64,000 bases of DNA, taken from NCBI RefSeq assembly GCF_020819595.1, contig NZ_JAJHNP010000003.1, positions 434,001 to 498,000 of the forward strand, read 5' to 3'. Positions 36,281 through 45,272 of the stretch are shown piece after piece; the stretch's first letter is position 1; every line of letters starts with the position of its first letter. Origin of the DNA: Streptomyces barringtoniae (GTDB taxonomy: Bacteria > Actinomycetota > Actinomycetes > Streptomycetales > Streptomycetaceae). A program made the translations under genes and the position numbers. Below the pieces are notes generated by a model that did no database searches, was not told the DNA's origin, and saw nothing but the letters and a program-made list of their open reading frames with translations.

Positions 36281-36661
36281 ATGACCATGCCCCTGACCAG
36301 CACCCGTATCAGCCCCGACTGGCCCTGCCAGGTCAAGACGCCGGGCTCGTACGACTGGGAGCGCTCGGCGGCCAAGTGGCTGCGTGAGCTGATCCCCGCG
36401 CGCTACGCCAGCTATCCGGCCCTGATCCGCCATCCCGTCCTGCTCGCCCGGCACGCCCAGCTGCAGGTCCAGCAGGAGATACGGGTGGCCCGGACGGCGC
36501 TGCAGACCGCACGGGCCGAGCTGCCGATGCTCGGCCTGCCCGAGTCGGTCATCGAACACACGATCAAGCTGTACGCCGCCGAGGTTCTGCAACTGCAGCA
36601 CATCGCCCGCAGCGTCCGCGCGGTCAGCGAGGCCCTGGCCGGACGCGGCACGGGCCGCTGA
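36281..36661 (+). CDS. Small helical hypothetical protein (126 aa)
   Basis: The C-terminal half is amphipathic and Gln/Leu/Ala-rich (RHAQLQVQQEIRVARTAL, LYAAEVLQLQHIARSVRAV), likely coiled coil; the N-terminal part holds YDWERSAAKWLRELIPARYA. No signal or membrane helix. GGAAG lies just before; ATG 36281 and ATG 36287 are both possible. Function unknown. It sits after a hairpin that may attenuate its transcription, and before a terminator-like hairpin at 36734. Confidence 0.7.
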   Translation: MTMPLTSTRISPDWPCQVKTPGSYDWERSAAKWLRELIPARYASYPALIRHPVLLARHAQLQVQQEIRVARTALQTARAELPMLGLPESVIEHTIKLYAAEVLQLQHIARSVRAVSEALAGRGTGR

Positions 36662-36733
36662 TCCACCGGCCTCCAGCCCCGGCCGCCACCGGCACACCGG
36701 CCGCCACCAGCCAACTTGCAGCGACCGGCACCA

Positions 36734-36760
36734 CCGACCGGCACCGGCCCCGCCGGTCGG
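36734..36760 (+). terminator. Hairpin terminator candidate
   Basis: CCGACCGGC and GCCGGTCGG form a perfect 9-bp stem with a 9-base loop, 73 bases after the stop of the 36281 gene. Confidence 0.5.
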
Positions 36761-36911
36761 GTGCGCCCGCCGTTCACCCCTGCCACGCGGGGCTCGTGCG
36801 GACGACACGCGCCCGCCTCCGGGCGATCGTACGAAGCCCGTGTGAAGCTCCTATGAAACCGGATCCGGCGCAGTAGTGATCGAACGGGCCCGGATGTGCC
36901 ATGCTCGTCCC

Positions 36912-39323
36912 GTGACGAGCGAGCCCGTGCACCCGGTGGATCCCACCGGCACCGATCTGGCGGCGCTGGCCAAGGTCGTGGCCCGTCAGCGCGCGGAGAT
37001 GGAACGGCTTCGGGACCTGGCCGCCTCCTCGGCAGTTGTGGAGCGGGCCAAGGGCGTGCTCATGGCCGTCACCGGATGCGCCCCGGAAGCCGCGCACGAG
37101 CAGTTGGTGCAGCGCGCCGCGGACGGCAACCGCACTCTCCTCGAACAGTGCTGGCTGACCCTGGGCGCCCTGCCGCCCCGGGAGCAGCCCACCGGCACCC
37201 AGTCGTCCCCCGCGGTACGCCCGGCCGGCTCCTGGCAGGTCGCCCCCACCGGCACGGTGGACCTCGCGAAGATACTCGGGCACATCGGCCGGGACCTGGT
37301 CCGGGTCGGCACCCCGCACGAGCTGGCCCACTGCCTGCTGAACCACCTCGCGCCCGAGACGGACGCCGACGCCGTGATGCTGTACGAGCGGCTGCCCGAG
37401 GGCGGGCTCGAGCTGATCGGGCACGCCGGAGTGGAGGCGACCCTTGCCGCACAGTGGCGGTATGTGCCACCGATGACCGGCGTGGGCGCGCTCGAGGCCC
37501 TGCGGTCCGGCGAACCGCGGTGGCTGGAGGACCCCGTCGGGGACCGCGACCGGTATCTGCTGATCGGGGATTCGAACGAACGCTGGCCCACCCGGGCCTG
37601 GCTGCCCATGCCGGCCGGGGACACCGCATATGTCACCCTCGGCGTGCTGCGCCGGCGGGGCGGGACGTTCCGGCCGCGCGAGCGGGAGCTGCTGCGGGCC
37701 GTGGCCCGGCTGTGCGCGGGCCGGCTGCGCGCCTTCGACTCCACCCAGGAACGCACCGGCGACGGCGTCGCCCGGGCGGTACAGGCGGTGTTCGACGCCC
37801 TGCCGGGCGCGGCGATCCTGCTGACTCCGCTGCGCTCGGCCTCCGGCGCGGTGGAGGACTACCGCATCGAGGCCGCCACCTCGCAAGCGGTCGACATCTT
37901 CGGCCGGACCGGCCGGGAGATGGTGGGCAGGCAGGTCCTGGAGAGCTATCCGTCCGTCGCGGGCGAGCCGCTGTGGCACGGCTATCTGGAAGCCCTGGAG
38001 ACGGGGGTGCCGTTCGAGAGCGAGCCGTTCGTCTACCCGGACGTGGTCGGCGAGGTGCACGTGACCGCCACCTACTCGGTGCGGGCCGCCCCACTGGGCG
38101 CGGGCCTGCTGGTCACCTGGCTGCGGCACGACGCCGCGGAGCTGCAGGAGCAGCGCCTGGCCGATGTGCAGCGGCTCGGCAACCTCGGCTGGGCCAACTG
38201 GAACCTGGTCACCCGGGAGGCCGCCTGGTCCGAGCAGACGTACGCCGTGCTCGGCCGGGCCCCCGCGCAGCCGCCGCTCGCCCTCGAACGGCTCCCGGAC
38301 CTCGCCCTGCCGGAGGACGCGGGCCCGCTGACCCACGCGATCGCCGAACTGGTCCGCCGCGCCCGGCCGTTCGACGTGCCGTTCCGCATCGACACGACCG
38401 AGGGAGTCCGGCATCTGCGGCTGGTCGCGGAGGCCGTCACGGCGCCGGACGGCACCACCGTGGAGGTGCACGGCTTCGTCCAGGACCTCACCCGGCAGCG
38501 GAGCGCGGAACTGGCGCTGGTGGAGAGCGAGCGGGCGATACTGCTCCAGCGCGGGATCCTGCAGGCCGAACGGGCCCTGGCCGCCCGGCTGCAGCAGGCC
38601 CTGCTGCCGCTGCCGAGCAAGCCGGTCCGGCTGGCCGGGCTGCGCGTCGAGGTCGCGTATCTGCCCGCCCAGTCCGGCATCCATGTGGGCGGCGACTGGT
38701 TCAGCGCCATCGAACTGCCCGACGAGGACGCGCTGTTCGTGGTCGGTGACGTGGGGGGCCACGGCATCGACGCCGTGGCCACGATGGCCCAGCTCAGGTT
38801 CACCGCCAAGGGCATGGTCACCACCGGCTCCTCGCTGACCGGGGCGCTGGCGCGGCTCAACTACCTGCTGCTGCACTCCCGCGACACCCAGACCACCGCC
38901 ACCATGGTGATCGCCCGCTACGACCCCCGCCGGCGCGTCCTGTCCTGGGCGCAGGCCGGGCATCTGCCGCCGCTGCTCGTGCGCAACGGCGAGGTGCGCT
39001 GTCTCGACCGGCCCGGCGGCATGCTGCTCGGCGCGAGCCTGGCCCCCGTCTTCGAGGCGGCGGAACTCCGTCTGGAGCCCGGGGACCGGCTGCTGCTGTA
39101 CACCGACGGCCTGGTCGAACGCCCGGGCGAGAGCCTCGACGCGGGCCTGGGCCGGCTGGCCGACGCGGTGCGCGCCCATGACTGCGGCGCGTCCGGCTCC
39201 CTGGAGGCGTTGCTCGCCACGATGCTCGCGGACGAGGGGCGGGACGATGTGTGCGTGCTGGACATCAGGCTGCCGCTGGAGGACGTGACGAACGGGGAGG
39301 ACGTGCCGGGCGCGGAGGACTAG
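36912..39323 (+). CDS. ANTAR-GAF-PAS SpoIIE phosphatase
   Basis: About 803 residues. An N-terminal ANTAR-like helical segment (ERLRDLAASSAVVERAKGVL, about 22-85) precedes GAF (about 115-270), PAS (about 285-410), a second PAS-like segment (about 420-530) and the SpoIIE/PP2C domain (about 560-790) with GGDWFSAIE, GDVGGHGID, AGHLPPLLV and YTDGLVERPGES. ANTAR domains normally bind RNA antiterminator loops, so the protein may join RNA binding with antagonist dephosphorylation. GTG 36912 has a -10-like CATGCT six bases upstream (leaderless type); in-frame GTG 36876 would add 12 residues. No membrane helices. Confidence 0.87.
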   Translation: MTSEPVHPVDPTGTDLAALAKVVARQRAEMERLRDLAASSAVVERAKGVLMAVTGCAPEAAHEQLVQRAADGNRTLLEQCWLTLGALPPREQPTGTQSSPAVRPAGSWQVAPTGTVDLAKILGHIGRDLVRVGTPHELAHCLLNHLAPETDADAVMLYERLPEGGLELIGHAGVEATLAAQWRYVPPMTGVGALEALRSGEPRWLEDPVGDRDRYLLIGDSNERWPTRAWLPMPAGDTAYVTLGVLRRRGGTFRPRERELLRAVARLCAGRLRAFDSTQERTGDGVARAVQAVFDALPGAAILLTPLRSASGAVEDYRIEAATSQAVDIFGRTGREMVGRQVLESYPSVAGEPLWHGYLEALETGVPFESEPFVYPDVVGEVHVTATYSVRAAPLGAGLLVTWLRHDAAELQEQRLADVQRLGNLGWANWNLVTREAAWSEQTYAVLGRAPAQPPLALERLPDLALPEDAGPLTHAIAELVRRARPFDVPFRIDTTEGVRHLRLVAEAVTAPDGTTVEVHGFVQDLTRQRSAELALVESERAILLQRGILQAERALAARLQQALLPLPSKPVRLAGLRVEVAYLPAQSGIHVGGDWFSAIELPDEDALFVVGDVGGHGIDAVATMAQLRFTAKGMVTTGSSLTGALARLNYLLLHSRDTQTTATMVIARYDPRRRVLSWAQAGHLPPLLVRNGEVRCLDRPGGMLLGASLAPVFEAAELRLEPGDRLLLYTDGLVERPGESLDAGLGRLADAVRAHDCGASGSLEALLATMLADEGRDDVCVLDIRLPLEDVTNGEDVPGAED

Positions 39324-39374
39324 GGTCCGGGGGCGCCGGGGCCCGGTGACGGTCCGCCGGGGGCGCCTCCGGGG

Positions 39375-39605
39375 TCAGTCGTCGTCCCGGTGCCGCCAGT
39401 ACCAGAACACCCCGACGATCAGGGCCAGCAGGAAGACGGCGGGCACAAGCAGGCCCGGGATGCGGGAGCCGGTCATCGGGCTGGCCTTCGGTCGTGGTGC
39501 GGTGGGACGCGCGGCCGTCGGCCGCGGGCTGCCCATGATGAGGCCGGGCCACCGCTGTGGCAATGCCCTCGCCGGGGTGTCGCCCGGTGTTCGAAATCCG
39601 CTCAT
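39375..39605 (-). CDS. Small single-pass membrane protein (76 aa)
   Basis: A Pro/Arg-rich N-terminus, one helix (GLLVPAVFLLALIVGVFWYW, about 49-68) and a charged tail RHRDDD. The start at 39605 is supported by a 4-base ATGA overlap with the flavin reductase stop; internal ATG codons at 39538 and 39478 would give shorter forms. Probably co-translated with the reductase. Function unknown. Confidence 0.6.
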   Translation of the reverse strand: MSGFRTPGDTPARALPQRWPGLIMGSPRPTAARPTAPRPKASPMTGSRIPGLLVPAVFLLALIVGVFWYWRHRDDD

Positions 39606-40912
39606 TCCACCGGGTGACCCGCCTCGATGCCGGCCGCGTGGGACAGGCGCAGCAGCGGCCCGGCGCGCCCCTCGCCCCACTGCACCGGGTCCAGGACGAA
39701 ACCGACGTGGTCGCCGCCGTCGGTGCGGTGGACGATGGTGCCGACGAACCAGGCCGCCGTGTTCCGCAGCACCACCGCGCCGCCGTACGCCTCCGTCCAC
39801 TCCAGGCGCGCGAACTTGTCGACCTTGTCGCCGGTCTCGCCGCCGAGCAGTTCCGCGAGGTCCCGTTGGTCGCGGGTGAGCAGGTGCACGGCGAGGTGCT
39901 GTGCGGCCCGGGCGACGCGGTAGGTGTGGTTGGCCTTGGACAGCCAGACGGTGAACCGGGGCGGCCGGATGGAGCACTGCGAGGCGAAGCCGACCAGGCA
40001 CCCGGACCGCTCACCGTCGGCCGCGGCCGTGACGACGCACATGTCGGGGTCCAGCCGGCCGAAGAAGCCGCCCATGAAACCATGCGCAAGCCCGTCCACG
40101 GCCCCGCCCACACCACCCGCATCCCCCACGCGAGCCGCACCACCCGCGCCCGCCGCACCGTAAGCGTCCGCCGTCCCGGCCACGCCATCCACGCCCGCCG
40201 ACCCGGCCACGCCACCCGTGCCTGCCGCACCGTCAGCGTCCGCCGTCCCGGCCGCGCCACCCACATCCGCCGTGCCCGCCGGACCGCCCACATCCGCCGT
40301 GCCCGCCGGACCGCCCACATCCGCCGTGCCCGCCGGACCGCCCACGTCCGCCGCGTCGGCTGCACCGCCCGCGCTCGCCGTCCCGGCCGCATCACCCACG
40401 TCCGCCGTGCCCACGGCACCGAGCGTGCCCGCCGCGCCACTCGCGCCTGCCGTGCCCCCCGTCCCGGCCGCACCACCCGTGCCCGCCATCCCGGCCACGC
40501 CACCGGCGCCAGCCACACCCCCCACGCCCGCCGTCCCGACCGCGCCACCCACGCCCGCCGACCCGGCCACGCCACCCACATCCGCCGCGCCCACGGCACC
40601 GAGCGTGCCCGCCGTGCCACCCGCGCCGACCGCACCCCGCACGCCCGCCATCCCGGCCACGCCACCCACGCCCGCAGCACCGCCTACGCCCGCCGCACCG
40701 TGCACGCCCGCCGTCCCGGCCGCGCTACCCACGCCCGCCGTGCCCACCGCACCACCACTGCCACCCGCGCTGGCCACGCCCCCCACGCCCGCCATCCCAG
40801 CCACGCCACCGGCGCCAGCCGTACCCCCCACGCCCGCCGTCCCGGCCGCGTCACCCACGCCCGCGGCAGCGCCCGTGTCCGTCGTGCTGTGCGTCCCTTC
40901 CGCGTCCGTCAT
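39602..40912 (-). CDS. Flavin reductase-like protein with long Gly/Ala-rich repeat N-terminus
   Basis: 436 residues from ATG 40912. The last ~157 residues are a flavin-reductase-like FMN-binding barrel (FFGRLDPDMCVVTAAADGER, LVGFASQCSIRPPRFTVWLS, VARAAQHLAVHLLTRDQRDL), the short-chain NAD(P)H:flavin oxidoreductase type. Residues about 15-270 are almost only G, A, V, T and D in 9-residue-like repeats (ADVGGPAGT). The sensible acidic N-terminus (MTDAEGTHSTTDTG) with GGGAG upstream suggests the repeat is an expanded linker within the gene. The alternative is a core start at ATG 40075 or GTG 40099, leaving the repeat untranslated. Overlaps the small membrane protein gene. Confidence 0.72.
   Translation of the reverse strand: MTDAEGTHSTTDTGAAAGVGDAAGTAGVGGTAGAGGVAGMAGVGGVASAGGSGGAVGTAGVGSAAGTAGVHGAAGVGGAAGVGGVAGMAGVRGAVGAGGTAGTLGAVGAADVGGVAGSAGVGGAVGTAGVGGVAGAGGVAGMAGTGGAAGTGGTAGASGAAGTLGAVGTADVGDAAGTASAGGAADAADVGGPAGTADVGGPAGTADVGGPAGTADVGGAAGTADADGAAGTGGVAGSAGVDGVAGTADAYGAAGAGGAARVGDAGGVGGAVDGLAHGFMGGFFGRLDPDMCVVTAAADGERSGCLVGFASQCSIRPPRFTVWLSKANHTYRVARAAQHLAVHLLTRDQRDLAELLGGETGDKVDKFARLEWTEAYGGAVVLRNTAAWFVGTIVHRTDGGDHVGFVLDPVQWGEGRAGPLLRLSHAAGIEAGHPVE
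40090..40890 (-). repeat. Minisatellite inside the flavin reductase gene
   Basis: About 800 bases of degenerate GC-rich repeats. Three perfect 27-bp units lie at 40260-40286, 40287-40313 and 40314-40340 (unit begins CCCACATCCGCCGTGCC). All lengths seen keep the minus-strand frame open. Both strands and several frames lack stops, a result of composition. Confidence 0.85.
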
Positions 40913-41008
40913 GGCACCGCGCTCCCGTCCGCCGCTACGGCCCGGCCTCGGCGTGCAGGAGGTCCGGGCGCGGCCCGCGCCGCTCTCCCGGGGTTCCCCG
41001 CGGGCCTC

Positions 41009-41650
41009 TCATGAATCGTCGCCCAGGCTGGTCCGCGACTCCAGCGCGCGCCGCGTGTCGTCGCCGTAGACACCCGTCTCGTCGCCGCTGATGCCGTACC
41101 ACAGCTGGAACCGGGCCACGGCCGCGGTGAGGACGGAGTCGTAGGTGCCGCTGGTGGAGCCGTCGCGGTAGACGTCCGGGATGCGCAGCAGCCGTTTCTG
41201 CAGGTCGGTGACCTCGGGGCCGGAGTCGCCCTGACGGAGGGTGCCGGGGCCGTCGGGGTCGGTGGCGGCGGTGGGCGCGGCGGATGCGGTGGGGGCCGGC
41301 GGGGGTGCGGCGGCGGGCGGTGCGGTCGTCGCCGGCCGGTGGGTGGGCGGGGTCGCCGCGGCCTGCTGGCGGCCGGTGAGGAGCAGGGCACAGCCGAAAC
41401 CGAGGAGCGCGGCGGCGGCCACGGCCCCGGCGACGGCGGCCCGGCGCAGCACCTGAGTGGTGCGGGGCGGAACTGGTACGCGCGGCAGTTCCTGTGTCTC
41501 CGCCTCGTCGGTCTCCGCTGCCTGCGCCGCCGCGCCGTCCATCTCGCGCATCAGCTCCGCGAGGCCGTCGAGACGGCGGGGCCGCAGGACCCGGACGGGT
41601 TCCAGGACCGGTCGGGGTTGCGGCCGTTCGGAATCGGGCGGTGTCGGCAC
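41009..41650 (-). CDS. Membrane-anchored peptidoglycan-binding domain protein
   Basis: 213 residues from GTG 41650, selected by AAGGAGAG five bases upstream. A cytoplasmic Pro/Arg-rich N-terminus (about 1-70) leads to one helix (AVAGAVAAAALLGFGCALLL, about 73-92), a Pro/Ala/Thr-rich linker and a C-terminal PG_binding_1 domain (LRQGDSGPEVTDLQKRLL, GTYDSVLTAAVARFQLWYGI, GVYGDDTRRALESR). It should sit in the membrane with the binding domain in the wall. No enzymatic domain is present. Confidence 0.85.
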   Translation of the reverse strand: MPTPPDSERPQPRPVLEPVRVLRPRRLDGLAELMREMDGAAAQAAETDEAETQELPRVPVPPRTTQVLRRAAVAGAVAAAALLGFGCALLLTGRQQAAATPPTHRPATTAPPAAAPPPAPTASAAPTAATDPDGPGTLRQGDSGPEVTDLQKRLLRIPDVYRDGSTSGTYDSVLTAAVARFQLWYGISGDETGVYGDDTRRALESRTSLGDDS

Positions 41651-41742
41651 CTGGCTCTCCTTCCGTCGTCCCCGTGCTGAGATACGGCGACGGGCGTGCC
41701 GCCGTTCAGCCGTGCCCGGCCTCCCCTCAAACGCTCGAGACA

Positions 41743-41766
41743 CTCAACTCGGCAAGAAGTGTTGAG
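41743..41766. promoter_or_regulatory. Dyad CTCAAC-N12-GTTGAG upstream of the PL8 gene
   Basis: Perfect 6-bp arms, 34 bases before the lyase start. The same two arms, with a 28-base spacer, occur upstream of the RpiR gene (34849-34854 and 34883-34888). Candidate operator; the link to RpiR is speculative. Confidence 0.35.
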
Positions 41767-41799
41767 CGATTCAGAAAGCGCATGCTAGAAAGCGCCGTC

Positions 41800-44217
41800 A
41801 TGACGACTCCTTGGTCACGCCGTGGTTTTCTGGCCGTCTGTTCGGGAACCGCTGCCACCCTGGGTCTCGGGCCCCGGGCGTTCGCGGCGTCGGACGAGTT
41901 CGCGACGCTCCGGGCGAGGTGGCGCACCCTGATCCTCGGCGAGGGGTTCGACCCCACCGCCGAACCGTTCAAGAGCCGGCTCGCCGATCTCGGCACGACG
42001 GCGGGCCAGTACCGGGCGACGATGGCCCCCACCGCCGGCTCCCTGTGGCCCGACCTGGTCTACGCCGACCCGGATCCGGACACCGACCAGGAGTCGTACG
42101 GCTACTCGGGCAACATGAACACCAGCTACACCCGGCTGAGCACGCTCGCGCAGGCCTACTGCCAGCCCGGCACCGGCCTGACCGGCGACGCGGACCTGCG
42201 GGACGCGGTCATCACGGGCCTGGACCACCTCCACGACGACGTCTACAACGCGAATCAGACCCGCTACGGCAACTGGTACAGCTGGCAGATCGGCGCTCCG
42301 CAGGCGCTGTTGGACGTGTGCGTGCTGATGTACGGCGCCCTGTCGGCCGACCAGTTGTCCGGCTACCTCGCCGCCGTCGACCACTTCGTGCCCGACTCGG
42401 CGGTGGCGACCTACAGCGGGACGAGCACGGGCGCCAACCGGGTCGACCTGTGCCGGGTGCTGGCGCTGCGCGGCATCGCCGGGGCGAGCGCGGCCAAGGT
42501 GGCGCTGGCCCGCGACGCCCTCTCCCCCGTGTTCCCGTACGTCACCTCCGGCGACGGCCTGTACGCCGACGGCTCGTTCGTCCAGCACACCACCGTGCCG
42601 TACACCGGCTCGTACGGCTCGGTCCTGCTCGGCGGTCTCGGGCTGCTGTTCGCACTGCTGGCGGGCTCCAGCTGGGAGGTGACGGATCCGAACCGGCAGA
42701 TCGTGTTCGACGCCGTGGAGCACGCCTGGGCGCCGTTCCTCCACAACGGCCTGGTGATGGACGGCGTCGCGGGCCGGGCGATCAGCCGGGGGCTCTCGGC
42801 GGCGGACCCCAAGCGGATCCAGCAGGACGACCATCTGCGCGGCCATCCGGTCCTGGCGTCGATCGTGCTGCTCGGTCAGGGTGCGAGCGCGGCGGAGAAC
42901 GCCCGCTGGCGTGCTCTGGTGAAGGGCTGGATGCAGCGCGACTACTACAGCCCGCCGCTCGCCGACCCGGTGCTGAGCCTGCCGCATCTGGCCCGGCTCA
43001 AGGGGGTCCAGGACGACGGCTCGGTGACGGCGGCCGCCGAGCCGGCCGGGCACCGGCTGTTCCCGTCCATGGCGCGGGCCACACACCGCAGCGCCGGCTG
43101 GGCGGCCTCGCTGAGCATGGCGAACAAGAGGATCACGTACTACGAGACCGGCAACGGCGAGAACCTGCGCGGCTGGCACACCGGGTCCGGGATGCTCTAC
43201 TGGTGGGGCGACACCTTCGCAGGCGGCCAGTACAGCGACGCCTTCTGGCCCACCGTCGACCCCTACCGGCTGCCCGGTACGACCGTCTCGCGCAAGGCCC
43301 TGGCGGACGGGGCCGGCGGGGACTGGGGCGCCTCGATGCCGGACGTGAACTGGGTGGGCGGCGCGACCGACGGACGGCGGGCGGCCGTCGGACAGTACCT
43401 CAAGGGGCTGCAGTCGACGCTCGTGGCGAAGAAGTCGTGGTTCTTCCTGGACGACACGGTCGTCTGTCTCGGCGCGGGCATCACCTGCACCGACGGCACG
43501 GCCGTGGAGACCACGGTGGAGAACCGCAACCTGGGCCCCACCGGCGGCGCCCCCCTCACCGTCGACGGCACGGTCCGGCCCGCCTCCTACCCCTGGTCGG
43601 CGACGCTCACCGGGGCGAAGTGGGCGCACATCGGCGGGCACGGCGGCTATGTGTTCCCCGCCGGGGCGACCGTGCGGGCCCTGCGCGACGCCCGCGACGG
43701 CACCTGGAGCGCGATCAACAAGGGCGGCTCGACCACGGTCCTGAACCGCAAGTACCTGACGATGTACGTCGACCACGGCACCGACCCGGCGAACGCGCAG
43801 TACGCCTACCTCCTGCTGCCGGGCGCCACCGCCGCCCGCACGCAGGCGCGGGCCGCGGACGCGGGCTGGCTGACCGTGCTCGCCAACACCGACAGCCGGC
43901 AGGGCGTTTCGGTGCGCTCGCTCGGCTTCACCGGGGTGAACTTCTGGTTCGGCGGAACGGTCGGACCGCTCACCGCGAGCGATCCGTGCTCCGTGATGAT
44001 CAGCGAGAACGACGACGGCACCGCCGTGATCGCGGTGAGCGATCCGATGCTCGTGCGCACGAGCCTCACCCTGACCTGGCGGCGGGCGGTCGCCGCGGTG
44101 ACGTCCGCGCCGGGCACGCTCGCCTCGGCGGCCACCGGCTCCGCGCTGAAGCTGACCTTCGGCGACCTCACGGGCACGGCCGGGGCCAGTCAGCGGGTCA
44201 CCGTCAGGCTGGGCTGA
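41800..44217 (+). CDS. Polysaccharide lyase family 8 (hyaluronate/chondroitin/xanthan lyase-like), Tat-exported
   Basis: 805 residues. Tat signal (WSRRGFLAVCSGTAATLGLG), an (alpha/alpha)-toroid domain and beta-sandwich C-terminal domains. The catalytic set keeps PL8 spacing: Asn213 (GANRVDL), His263 (SFVQHTT) and Tyr272 (GSYG), with Arg in VAGRAISRG; aromatic patch residues lie in GNWYSWQIG. PL8 enzymes cleave uronic-acid polymers by beta-elimination outside the cell. ATG 41800 directly starts the signal; ATG 41782 is also in frame. The 3' end overlaps the ATP-grasp gene on the other strand by 14 bases. The exact polymer is unknown. Confidence 0.93.
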   Translation: MTTPWSRRGFLAVCSGTAATLGLGPRAFAASDEFATLRARWRTLILGEGFDPTAEPFKSRLADLGTTAGQYRATMAPTAGSLWPDLVYADPDPDTDQESYGYSGNMNTSYTRLSTLAQAYCQPGTGLTGDADLRDAVITGLDHLHDDVYNANQTRYGNWYSWQIGAPQALLDVCVLMYGALSADQLSGYLAAVDHFVPDSAVATYSGTSTGANRVDLCRVLALRGIAGASAAKVALARDALSPVFPYVTSGDGLYADGSFVQHTTVPYTGSYGSVLLGGLGLLFALLAGSSWEVTDPNRQIVFDAVEHAWAPFLHNGLVMDGVAGRAISRGLSAADPKRIQQDDHLRGHPVLASIVLLGQGASAAENARWRALVKGWMQRDYYSPPLADPVLSLPHLARLKGVQDDGSVTAAAEPAGHRLFPSMARATHRSAGWAASLSMANKRITYYETGNGENLRGWHTGSGMLYWWGDTFAGGQYSDAFWPTVDPYRLPGTTVSRKALADGAGGDWGASMPDVNWVGGATDGRRAAVGQYLKGLQSTLVAKKSWFFLDDTVVCLGAGITCTDGTAVETTVENRNLGPTGGAPLTVDGTVRPASYPWSATLTGAKWAHIGGHGGYVFPAGATVRALRDARDGTWSAINKGGSTTVLNRKYLTMYVDHGTDPANAQYAYLLLPGATAARTQARAADAGWLTVLANTDSRQGVSVRSLGFTGVNFWFGGTVGPLTASDPCSVMISENDDGTAVIAVSDPMLVRTSLTLTWRRAVAAVTSAPGTLASAATGSALKLTFGDLTGTAGASQRVTVRLG

Positions 44218-45046
44218 GCGCCCCCTGCACGTACCGGCCCAGGGACGCCGTGAACGCGGTGACGAAGGCGTCCCTGGCCTCCTCCGGCAGGGCGTGGAGG
44301 GAGAGGTAGGGGTTCAGGTCCTCCAGTTCGACCAGCAGCAGGCCGCCGTCGCGGGTGCGGCAGGCATCCACGCGCTGGATGCCGTGGCCGAGGTCGTTCC
44401 AGTCGATGAAACGCCGGGCGAACTCGAGGTCGGCGGCGGTGGCCGCATAGGGCTTCAACTCCCAGCGGCGCTCCGGGTCGGGGGCGTGGAGGGCGTACTG
44501 GAAGTCGTCGTCGACGAAGTAGAAGGACACCTCGTGGACGAAGTCGACACAGGGCTGTATCAGGACCTGGCCGGTGGCGAGCGCGGCGACCTGCCCTGCG
44601 GGCACGATCCTGAGGCCGAGGGAGTCGGCGCCGAGCACGGGTTTGACGACGTACCGCTCGGCGGCCGGCAACAGGTGCAGTTCCTCGGCACGGCCGACCG
44701 TCGGTATGACGGGGAAACCCGCGGCGCTCAGATCGAGCAGGTACTGCTTGCCGGCCATGTCCGCCTTGCCGGTGAGCGGGTTGTACACGCGAGCGCCGGT
44801 GGCGAGGGCATGTGCGCGGAAGGCCTCGTACGCGCGCTGGTAGCCGAGGACGGGCCCGCTGTTGCGGACGACCACGGCGTCGAAGCCGTCCATCAGTGCG
44901 GCGGCGTCCAGCGGATGGCACAGGGCGAGGTCGAAGCGGGCGCGCAGCCGGGAGGTGAGGAAGACGTCCTCGTCGCAGTAGCGTCGCCCGCGGGCCTCGT
45001 ACGCCAGGTCGGTGACGTAGAGCAGGCGGGGGCGGGCGGCGGGCAT
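44204..45046 (-). CDS. ATP-grasp-like protein
   Basis: 280 residues from ATG 45046, preceded by GAGGAGA. An N-terminal Rossmann-like part (RLLYVTDLAYEARGRRYCDE, GFDAVVVRNSGPVLGYQ), then ATP-grasp features (NPLTGKADMAGKQYLLDLSA, ERYVVKPVLGADSLGLRIV with the ATP lysine, LIQPCVDFVHEVSFYFVDD, LLVELEDLNPYLSL with metal-binding acidic and Asn residues). Such enzymes ligate a carboxylate to an amine or thiol. Substrate unknown. Convergent with PL8 and divergent from the TetR gene. Confidence 0.8.
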   Translation of the reverse strand: MPAARPRLLYVTDLAYEARGRRYCDEDVFLTSRLRARFDLALCHPLDAAALMDGFDAVVVRNSGPVLGYQRAYEAFRAHALATGARVYNPLTGKADMAGKQYLLDLSAAGFPVIPTVGRAEELHLLPAAERYVVKPVLGADSLGLRIVPAGQVAALATGQVLIQPCVDFVHEVSFYFVDDDFQYALHAPDPERRWELKPYAATAADLEFARRFIDWNDLGHGIQRVDACRTRDGGLLLVELEDLNPYLSLHALPEEARDAFVTAFTASLGRYVQGALSPA

Positions 45047-45226
45047 ACGGGGTCTCCTCGGGCGGGTCCGGCCGTGCCGACTGCGGGCGCGGAAACGTGC
45101 CGTGTCGACAGTGGATGCAGAAAGGTTACGTCGGGGTGCGGCCGCTGCCGTCCCCCGGCCCGGTGACGACGCTCGCCGGGCAGGTCCGGACAGGGGAGGC
45201 GGCGTCGTCCACCTCGTGTTCTCACA

Positions 45227-45236
45227 GCACTCAGTT
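45227..45236. promoter_or_regulatory. Partial TetR operator-like half site
   Basis: GCACTCAGTT matches nine of ten bases of the core GCACT-N-AGTG seen at 45259 and 46093. It lies between the ATP-grasp and TetR genes and may be a secondary site. Confidence 0.3.
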
Positions 45237-45258
45237 CCCCCACTCGACCACTCGCCCT

Positions 45259-45272
45259 GCACTGAGTGTCAC
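45259..45272. promoter_or_regulatory. TetR operator candidate at its own promoter
   Basis: GCACTGAGTGTCAC: core dyad CACT-G-AGTG. It covers the -35 hexamer of the TetR gene and is matched 13 of 14 (inverted) at 46093-46106. Confidence 0.6.

Noticed and set aside
39557..41069. Plus-strand His/Arg- or Pro/Ala-rich frames over the 40 kb repeat
   Set aside because: Antisense by-products of the repeat; the minus strand carries a recognisable flavin reductase in frame.
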